A stretch of 64,000 bases of DNA from Mesostigma viride. Lineage: Eukaryota > Streptophyta > Mesostigmatophyceae > Mesostigmatales > Mesostigmataceae. Under the pieces are notes generated by a model. The model ran no database searches. It worked only from the letters and a program-made list of their open reading frames with translations, and was not told the DNA's origin. The position numbers and the translations under genes are program-made. The stretch spans positions 717,739 to 781,738 of the forward strand of contig RPFO01000296.1 of assembly GCA_009746045.1 (NCBI GenBank), written 5' to 3'. The first letter of the stretch is position 1. Each line of letters starts with the position of its first letter. This document shows, one piece after another, positions 56,276 to 64,000 of this stretch.

Positions 56276-57952
56276 AGGAGTGTGTCGGGAGTGTGTTAGG
56301 AGTGTGTTAGGAGTGTGTTAGGAGTGTGTTAGGAGTGTGTTAGGAGACGAGGGGTAGGGTCGGGTGAGGTAGGAAGGAGAGGGTAGAGGGGGGGAGGGGG
56401 GGGAAGGGGGGAAAGGAGGAGAGAAAAGGGTACCGGGGATGGAGGACACCTTGGTGTGAGAGGCAGGCAAATGTCACCTGGTGGGAAACTAGCAGGGTAC
56501 CACACAGTAAAAGGAGAGGGTAGAGAGCTGGTGGCTGCTTTTAATGACTCTACTATTAGCAAACCTTGCTAGTCCACATTTAAAGACCTTTGATGACGAT
56601 GGAGACGCAAACGATCAGTGGACAACCAGTGCCTACTTGGTGAGTTCTGGCTTACAGCTTATGAGCTTGAAAATTAGTGTTAAAACAACTTGATGCTGCC
56701 TGATTTTCTGCGCAAAAATGTCGATGAGAAAGCCAACACTGATCTTACAGCCACGGATAGTAAGTTGCATATGGAAAAATCAGAATTGACAATAATAGCA
56801 ACAGCTAATAATAGCGTGGCACCTTAGCCGCATACAGGAATGTAAGCACATTCAGTTTTCAGAAGTCAGGATGGGTGAATCACATAATTGTTCTGGCCCC
56901 AGATCATGGGCAAAGTGGGCTGTGCGAGAAAAAAAAACCTTACTGGTAGCGCCCCTGGCAGACTATTAACCCAGTTAATTAGTCGCACACATAGCTACAG
57001 CTAAGCTAGCCCTATCAAGAAAGAGAGATAACATTAATAGAAGAAAGATAGCCCGTGTCTAGATTTTCAAATAGATCCTCAATTTGCCTGAAGGAACACC
57101 AAGCCCATGGTTATTTCGACATGGCGGCCTCAGGGGCCCCAGGTTTGGTTGACCATAAGATTTGGAACCCAGAAAATGGGAACACTTTGGCTACGCCATT
57201 AATGCATGTGTCTGTGTGTGCATGCGCTAGGGGCAGGTGGGGGGAAGGGCGGCTAAAGGATGGCGGAAAAGTGGGGAGGGGGGAGGGGGAGAGGCAGATA
57301 TATTGATATGGCCAATTAAATCAGCACTCGATGGGTGAAAGGTGCATACCAGCCTTGTTTGTGCTGAGGAAAGAAAGAAACCGAAAATATAGAAGGTGAT
57401 CAGACAGCCGCAAAAAGAACGCGGTGCACAAACTCCACGATCTTACGTCATGCACTCGAAATGACGTGATCGAGCCCCCGGCCCCCCGGCCAGAGTAGTC
57501 AGCAATAGAAACGAACCCCAATTAAACAAAAAACAACCAGCAGTGGGCGTGGCCGCCGAACCACAATGACCCGGCAAAAGCCAGCTCCTGAGTCCTTTCT
57601 CACTGTAAATTTCCCAGTTAGCTGCTCTTCAAAATAACCGGCGCGCCCATGATGATTAAATGCGTACACATGCACAGCAATTGGACGGTAACGGCGCGAG
57701 ATGATAATGGGAACAGGAAGACAAAATGTTCACATCGCATTACACGCCCATGGAACAGATATTATACATGCTCCAACCTCCGAACCACTCAAATTCTTCA
57801 TCCCATCCCTGGCAAACGAAACGCGCGTCTCAGAATTCCCTTCAATTACCTGCAACCCGTAAGCTTCGTTTTTCCGTGACTTGGCTGCACTGTTTCTCGA
57901 CTCCGCAGAGAACGCGCGAGCACGTGAGCGACGCCGTGGCCGACGACTGCAT
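51910..57952 (-). CDS. DEG1: Chloroplast Deg1-type (DegP/HtrA) serine protease, six exons
   Basis: Exons: 57850-57952, 55342-56152, 54687-54809, 53479-53650, 52539-53060, 51910-52020. All introns are GT-AG and phases agree, giving 613 residues. Exons 1-2 encode a long Ser/Ala/Arg-rich transit region, with a hydrophobic stretch IAASLAVMVTAASILVADA typical of thylakoid-lumen targeting. The trypsin-like domain starts at LFKKNTPSVVYVTNLAVR. The triad is His in IVTNFHVIRG (about residue 337), Asp in DRDKDVAVLKV (about 367) and Ser in NPGNSGGPLL (about 445). One PDZ domain follows (GVLILDAPPSGPAGQAGL, LVLGDIITAING). This matches single-PDZ Deg1, a photosystem-repair protease. An in-frame ATG at 58084 could add 44 residues. 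The first exon is the least certain. Confidence 0.85.
53230..53440 (-). repeat. Tandem repeat in Deg intron 4
   Basis: Units of roughly 60-70 bp built from AGTGAACACAACCTTGATAT and AGTGAATACAACATGAGTAC words, about three diverged copies inside the intron 53061-53478. Confidence 0.8.
54818..54930 (-). repeat. Short tandem repeat in Deg intron 2
   Basis: About four diverged units of roughly 33 bp with GATGGGCCAGG and TTTGCCAGAAACGTT words, directly upstream (in gene sense) of exon 3's acceptor. Confidence 0.75.
55226..55289 (+). repeat. (CCCG)n microsatellite in Deg intron 2
   Basis: About 16 CCCG units. The intron also holds the neighbouring tandem repeat. Confidence 0.95.
56215..56345 (+). 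repeat. (GT)n microsatellite and GTGTGTTAGGA repeats in Deg intron 1
   Basis: About 28 GT dinucleotides at 56215-56271, followed by six or so 11-bp units GTGTGTTAGGA, some 60 bp from the acceptor of exon 2. Confidence 0.95.
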
Positions 57953-58117
57953 CTCCTCTAAAGTGCGTTTGGGTTTGGGTAGAGATGGGGCTATGGGCAA
58001 TGGTCGTGGATGGCGACGAGCTCCTAAATTGCAGGCAGTTAGGCTGATCGCCCCAGCAAAGTGCACGCGATGCTGACACACCATTATTTTTCTGATTTGT
58101 TGTCCTCTAGAGGTGAG

Positions 58118-59091
58118 CAGTGTTTTTTTTAAGGTTTTCGTTACTAGTGGCGCTAGGCCACTTGTGGCGTTTCGAACTATGAAAACTTCAGTTTACTCGG
58201 CCAATGTGTGGCTTTAAGCCAATTAAAATTGGGCTTGGCACGGCCACGTGTGGCGGGCTGGCTTTTTGGTGCAGCAAATGACCCTACCGGCAGCGGGGTC
58301 AGCGCGGCGCGGCGCCGTACTGGCATTCCAAGTTCAAAGTAGTTCAGAACAGTATGTTTAATTATCTTAAGTTCAAACTAGTAGAATTTATTATAATCAT
58401 TCACGCCTTAAGTTGGGTTCACGCCTGAAGTTGGGTTGACCAAAAACCTCGAACCCAACTTAAGGCGTGAATGCCTGTACACAAGGCGGGCGAGCGTCTC
58501 CGTCTCAGGCATCGGCGCCGGGCGTACTTGGTAAATTAACAACAACGATTACCACTACAGCCACTGCTTAACAAAACGATTACTGAAGTGCCGAAAGTCG
58601 AAACACATAGTCAATGCAATGCAGTACAGTACTGTATGGCTGGCGAGTGACTGGAACTGAGGCGCCAGCCGCCAGGCCGCCAGCCAGCTGAAGCCAGAAA
58701 ATGCACACAAGCTGCAGTCTGCACAGTGCACTCTGGTCTCTGGCAGCGGGCCACTTGCCACTTGGCACTTGGCCGGGCTCTACGTACATGCACTATGCAG
58801 TCAGTAAGTCAGTCAGTCATAGTAATACTCATAGTAGTTCTAGTACTAGGGAGGCTTGTGGCGGAACGCCGGCCGGAAGACCGGCTGACACCGCCAATTG
58901 TGGCGTAGCCTGTACTAGAGTGAACTTCAGGCACGGCCACCCTGTGGCGAAACGAAACTACAAAGTAGAACAGCACGGCCAAATTGTGGCTTCTTGGGTG
59001 CCCTGTCCAAGTGGGTGGCACCGCCACATTTTGCCAAAAAAAGTGCCACACCGCCACATTTGGCGGTGTATCGCCACTAAAAAAAACACTG
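58118..59091. mobile_element. Non-autonomous hAT transposon (974 bp) with 8-bp target duplication
   Basis: Ends are CAGTGTTTTTTTT on the left and AAAAAAAACACTG on the right, the CAGTG start being usual for hAT elements. Identical 8-bp flanks GAGGTGAG occur at 58110-58117 and 59092-59099. Subterminal regions carry several GTGGCG/CGCCAC words, as in transposase-binding ends. No transposase frame is present. Confidence 0.88.
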
Positions 59092-59099
59092 GAGGTGAG

Positions 59100-61980
59100 G
59101 ATGAAACACGTTGCCGATTATGAAACCAAGGCGTTTCCCGCCAGTATCCGTCTGGAGTACGGAACCGCGACATCGGGAAGCTTCCACATTCCTCCGTTCC
59201 ATCATCAACAACCTTCGGAACAGCTTCTTTAGATGTTGACTCGATGCGGTTTTATAACTGTTACTGAGTCTAAAGCTACTAGCCATGAGTATCTTTACCA
59301 AGAATAGTTGGACGAAGTACTATCATCCAGGTGGCACCTATCGGCCAGCGGCATTCGTCGGAAGCGCATAATTTGGCTCTGATGACACAAACTCTAGTGC
59401 GGGGGTGAGTGCGGGGTTCCGGGACACCACCGCACTAAGTCCGACGCGCCTGCCCAGGCCACGCCGCGCCGGACCGGCACACGAGTTACGCGGGAAAAAA
59501 GGGCCTGCAGCGCCAATTACTGTAGGACTTGGCTAATTTCTTTGTTGACTACAAGCGCAGTCAAGGATGCAATTGGCATCATTGCATTATTTTTGCCAAG
59601 GTGCTGGCAATTTACGCTTGAAGGTGGCAAAAATCTGGTTTCTTTGTGATGCAGTAGTGACTATTGCCTGGCAATTGCGCAGCCGGGAAGTTGGGCGACG
59701 AGAATGCCATGGTTGTTCTAAAGTATAATCATCGGACCCTAATTTGTCTAAAGTAGGAGACAAACAGTCTTTGACGTCCCTGGGATCCATAGCAATAAAA
59801 AATCTGCTTTCTCTACTCGCAGTAATGTCGGCACACTTAGTTTCCTCTTCGAATCGATCTTTTGTCTGGCAATCTTTCCCTCTCTCGTTTTTTTCTCACT
59901 CCCTCCCTCCCTTGCTCGCTCCCTCCCTCCGTCTCATGCGTTCCTCCAACGTCCCGTCTTGTCTTCTTCCCCCCACCCTGCCTTCTCTCGTTAGCTTCCG
60001 AGCTTTTTATGCATTGCCTCTCCATACCTCGCTACCAAGTTTCCAAGTAGACCTTGAAGAGATATACCGGGAAATGCGTCTGGACGCGGTCATCGTGCGC
60101 GCCTTTCTCTTCTGATTTTCTGCGTAAAGCTTGGTAGCACACCTTGTCGGCCCTCGCGGAACTGTCAGCCCGTATCTGGGAACTGGACCACATGTATCTG
60201 TTACAGTATCTTGCTTATTTTGCGTAGGTTGCTAGTGTTGCTGTATCCTTCAAGTTTAGTGTTGCAGAGTGTGACTGACCACTGTATCATTTGGTGATGG
60301 GTTTGTTGAATGCTGGGTTTGTTCTTGTATGAGTGTTTGTATAGGGATCCTTGTGTCCTAAAGTAGAAAGCTTGTCGTTGATACTGCTTCTTCTTTTTTT
60401 AGAGTAGCCCTTGGGACATGCAGGCAAGGATGGCATTACAAATATCAATGAAATACAGTACCAAGCTTTTTACCACTGACGTGCATTGTAAAATAGGTGC
60501 AGGCAACTGCCGTGCACATGCCGTGCCTGAAAATTGTTGAGCCCATGGTGAGCTTTTTTGGTTATTTGGTAATTACAGCGTCAATACGTTGTCTAATGTC
60601 AACCAACGTGGATCGACCTGGGCTGAGGTTGTCAGTGTGTGCGTAAATGTAAAGCACACATGTATGGCTCGCATGTTTGGGAGCCGATCCTAGCCGAATC
60701 ACACTTTGTTGGCACCCATGCCTGCAGCTAGTGGGGTCTTTGTGGCTAGGTACCTTGGGACAGTGTTGGGGTTGGCTAGCTAGACTACGTGCAAGATGAT
60801 TCCACCACTGGCCATCAGTGGCTCGGTCCTTAGAGCAGCCAACATACCAGCATACTCGCGCATATTTCAGCTTTAGCACACCCACAGTTTGCCATAGTCC
60901 AACGAGCGTTGAACGCAGCTGTGGCCTGCCTTCGGGCATGAGTGAGGACGCAGGTGTCTTTGCCCCTTTCCCACTGTGCAACTTACAGGGACTGGACAGC
61001 ACTCTAGGTGCTACATGCCCACCCCACCGAGGCATGCTATAATTTATTTAATTTAATTTTAGAGCAGGAAACATGTTCCTGTCATCCATGAGATAGCGGC
61101 CATTGGCATTGTGAGGATGGATGCACGTCAGATCATATAGTAAGAATTTGGACAATCAAGAATGTGTTTGACGCTCTTTCAACCCAAATTAAGGTTTGAC
61201 TGATAATTTGGTCGGGGCTCATTGCTCAACCATTCCAATGGGGATGTATGCTCGTTGACGCAGTCAATCATGACATCTTATGATTATTACTTACGGCAAC
61301 GTGACGTGTGGATCCGCCAATAAATTAGCTATCAAGGTCAACCAGCATCGGTATGCATTATTAAATCAGCAGACGCATGCATGTGTTGAATGTTAGCAAC
61401 GAATACCTTGTGTTGGCCGGCCACCTGCAAAATTACTGACCAGGTAGATGTTGAAGAACCTCACAATCATCCAGTTGTCGCATGGATCCTAGCTAGCCCA
61501 CGAGGAAAATTTTCAAGGTGCCCAGTTTTATAGCAGTATGCATATAAGACCCATGATACTGCACCACTGCGGCTAGCTTATGACTGTCCCCATCCCCCCT
61601 TCCCCATTCCATCAGGAAATATGCTGACGCTGTCTACGTGTTTATTAATTTATTCATTCATGACTGTGTAACATGGCCAACGTGAAGGCAGGCCTTTATG
61701 ATAATGGGCCCTTCAACTCGAGAGCTCCATCCATTGCAGCCCTTGGGCATTTGCAGCTGCCAGCTGATAATGCTCCAATATGAGGGTAGTCTTGGAATCT
61801 TCATGCCGAAAGCTCGGTCACCACCTCCTGCATTAAGAGCAAATAGACAAGCACTGAGTTTAGAACCCTGGACTCAACCACACACAAACATTACATGCAC
61901 ATGCACAACCACAATACAATAACGGGGGAGAAAAAGGGAAAAGGAAGCCCAGCAGAGAGAGACGCAGTGAGAGGGAGTTC
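59100..61980. other. Intergenic, no gene recognised
   Basis: Frames such as 59744-60115 (plus) and 60562-61035 (minus, 157 codons) lack domains and are flanked by no convincing splice context. Short pyrimidine-rich patch near 59875-59995. A distant promoter or UTR cannot be excluded. Confidence 0.45.
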
Positions 61981-61984
61981 GTTA

Positions 61985-62608
61985 GGTTGGCAGTCGGGCA
62001 GTCGGGCAGTTGGGCAGTCGGGCAGTCGGGCAGTCGGGAAGTCGGGCAGTCGGGCAGTCGGGCAGTCGGGCAGTCGGGCAGTCGGGCAGTCGGGCAGTCG
62101 GGCAGTCGGGCAGTCGGGCAGTCGGGCAGTCGGGCAGTCGGGCAGTCGGGCAGTCGGGCAGTCGGGCAGTCGGGCAGTCGGGCAGTCGGGCAGTCGGGCA
62201 GTCGGGCAGTCGGGCAGTCGGACAGTCGGGCAGTCCGGCAGTCGGGCAGTCGGGCAGTGGGGCAGTGGGGCAGTCGGGCAGTCGGGCAGTCGGGCAGTCG
62301 GGCAGTCGGGCAGTCGGGCAGTCGGGAAGTCGGGAAGTCGGGCAGTCGGGCAGTCGGACAGTCGGGCAGTCGGGCAGTCGGGCAGTCGGGCAGTCGGGCA
62401 GTCGGGCAGTCGGGCAGTCGGGCAGTCGGGCAGTCGGGCAGTCGGACAGTCGGGCAGTCGGGCAGTCGGGCAGTCGGGCAGTCGGGCAGTCGGGCAGTCG
62501 GGCAGTCGGGCAGTCGGGCAGTCGGGCAGTCGGGCAGTCGGGCAGTCGGGCAGTCGGGCAGTCGGACAGTCGGGCAGTCGGGCCGTCGGGCCGTCGGGCA
62601 GTCGGGCA
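61985..62608 (+). repeat. Octamer array GGGCAGTC, about 77 units
   Basis: More than 600 bp of GGGCAGTC with scattered single-base variants (GGACAGTC, GGGAAGTC, GGGCAGTG). Because 8 is not a multiple of 3 and no unit makes a stop, all frames stay open for about 270-350 codons on both strands. These are not genes. Confidence 0.98.
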
Positions 62609-62770
<162 letters not shown>

Positions 62771-62890
62771 CGCCCCCGCCCCTGCCCCCGCCCACACACA
62801 ACATGCCTGTGAGGAATGACTTCGCCGAAGGACATTGGCTCTTGCACAGTGTATTACCTCCACATGTATGCCTCGGCAGCTTGAGCTCCA

Positions 62891-64000
62891 TCACAAGCCG
62901 TGGTCGACAGCCGCTTGGCCGCCTTCCGGCATGGCCAATGATGAATCCGACGCTTCAGCAAGTGGAAAAGAACATAGTGGATTGCTTTGGGCTCGGGACC
63001 CCGCACCATTGCTTGCCTCACTGGCAGCATCTTTCTGCAATCGGCCCATGACGCTCAGCTTCTGTTTCTTTGCCCCACCATTCCGACGGACAAATGCACG
63101 TTTGACACCACATTGTTGCCCGAATACAGCGGGGTCGTGCCGAATGTCTCGAGTGCCTCTCCTGACCGCAGGTTTATCAACAGGGCGCAAGGTAGGTGTA
63201 GGCGGAACATTGCCCACTGCTGCCCTTTGCCTATCCAAGCGCACAAAGTCTTCAATTTGTCGCGCCACGTCCGCCAAAGCTAGACTTGTGAGCTCTTGGG
63301 CGCGCCGCAAACCATCCTCGGTTGCCGCCCCATCCCATGCAGCCTCGATTCGGCTAAGCATCTGCCGATTCTTCTCCTTCACGGAAGATGATGCTTGACC
63401 TTTGTCGTGATTGGCAGGTTGACCAAAGTCGGGTGGCTGGGCGTCATCGGGAGTTTCATCGACGTCAGCCGTGTCAGGAAAATCCGAAGCCTCCCCTTTC
63501 TCAGATGGAGTTGCCTTGTTTCTCACCCAGAGCAATTCCTCAAGGAAGTGCACACAAGAGTGCTTGTTTGGCGGAACACCGAATGCTGCCCGGCGTTTGA
63601 TCACAAGCTCAATGTCCTCACGGGTAGCCACACCGGAGAGCATGAGGTCGACCAAGAAATGATGACAAATGTTTCCTGTTTTAGAGTCGGTGCAGTCGCA
63701 AGTGGCCGTGTTAGAGTTGAGGTCAATATTAAATGACCTCACGCAAGTCACGAAATCCACCACAACGCGACGGGATGTGCAAGAACCATCCGTGACCATC
63801 TCCGCCCAGCAGCTCCTGGTTTTACCTTGCTGTATTTCCGCTTGGAGATTACACGCCTTGTCAAGCTCCGCCATCTCTTCTTTCCGCCGACGGTGATTTA
63901 TGATGACACCACGGGTTTTGAGCTGTTGGTCCCTTTCCAGCCACCCAACAATCAACCCAAACATGTAAATTAGCCAGTCAAGACGTTGGCGCCCACGGTT
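62891..64000 (-). CDS. SWIM zinc-finger protein, C-terminal part (MULE transposase-like), runs off the window
   Basis: The frame is open from the right edge (NRGRQRLDWLIY precedes the Met at 63964) to a stop at 62891. A SWIM zinc finger is clear: TCDCTDSKTGNICHHFLVDL, with C89, C91, C100 and H102 counted from that Met. SWIM domains close many Mutator-like transposases and some host regulators. The remaining 250 residues are low-complexity and charged (PNKHSCVHFLEELLW, ADVDETPDDAQPPDFGQP, KRAFVRRNGGAKKQKL). The catalytic DDE part, if any, would lie beyond the window. The end abuts the satellite arrays. A domesticated host gene is an alternative. Confidence 0.65.
   Translation of the reverse strand, partial: NRGRQRLDWLIYMFGLIVGWLERDQQLKTRGVIINHRRRKEEMAELDKACNLQAEIQQGKTRSCWAEMVTDGSCTSRRVVVDFVTCVRSFNIDLNSNTATCDCTDSKTGNICHHFLVDLMLSGVATREDIELVIKRRAAFGVPPNKHSCVHFLEELLWVRNKATPSEKGEASDFPDTADVDETPDDAQPPDFGQPANHDKGQASSSVKEKNRQMLSRIEAAWDGAATEDGLRRAQELTSLALADVARQIEDFVRLDRQRAAVGNVPPTPTLRPVDKPAVRRGTRDIRHDPAVFGQQCGVKRAFVRRNGGAKKQKLSVMGRLQKDAASEASNGAGSRAQSNPLCSFPLAEASDSSLAMPEGGQAAVDHGL

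Noticed and set aside
59744-60115. 123-codon plus-strand frame
   Set aside because: Mostly a pyrimidine-rich Ser/Pro/Leu stretch, with no recognisable domain.
60562-61035. 157-codon minus-strand frame
   Set aside because: No domain, biased composition and no splice or neighbour support. Not called as a gene.

Overview
The window looks like a nuclear contig from a photosynthetic protist, most likely a green alga. The clearest host gene, at 51910-57952 on the minus strand, is a six-exon chloroplast/thylakoid-type Deg (HtrA) serine protease with a bipartite-looking transit region. The telomere-type repeat seen is the plant/green-algal TTTAGGG. Intron-containing genes, low gene density, many satellites and abundant retroelements all argue against a bacterial or free viral source.

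Layout. 1-11600: a degraded DIRS-like retroelement (reverse transcriptase, RNase H, tyrosine recombinase). It is split by a complete 6.6-kb LTR retrotransposon with no coding capacity (1327-7923, TSD GGTGT) and by a small MITE-like element, and it carries an 0.8-kb tandem duplication. 11600-18626: gene-poor DNA with palindromic GTTACCGG repeats, a 55-60-bp minisatellite, 154-bp palindromic repeats, one hypothetical minus-strand ORF and a (GGGA)n array. 18627-38292: an integrated Polinton-like virus (PLV) about 19.7 kb long with 1.3-kb terminal inverted repeats (TIRs). 38293-45870: diverged direct duplications and CCAC-rich satellite DNA. 45871-50970: LINE fragments (ORF1 twice, ORF2 once) in an inverted-repeat arrangement. 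51900-58100: the Deg protease gene. 58118-59091: a non-autonomous hAT element just upstream of that gene. 59100-61980: no recognised gene. 61985-62765: octamer and tetramer arrays. 62891 to the right edge: a SWIM zinc-finger protein, probably MULE-type.

The PLV is the centrepiece. Its left arm reads leftward (minus strand) and ends in an intact D5-like SF3 helicase. Its right arm reads rightward with a morphogenesis module: C2H2 zinc-finger protein, small ORF, penton-like minor capsid protein, amphipathic protein, double-jelly-roll major capsid protein, 56-residue ORF, Ig-like/LamG spike and three small ORFs. Several genes are split by single-base indels, often in homopolymers. Between 21.2 and 29.4 kb only fragments can be read. 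A packaging ATPase, integrase and DNA polymerase were not recognised.

The most unusual feature is that each TIR contains a short array of the TTTAGGG repeat (7 units left, 6 right) in the orientation a real chromosome end would have. Each TIR also contains repeated blocks that look like 3' splice sites and near-palindromic TTTCCC(A/G)(C/T)GGGAAA motifs.
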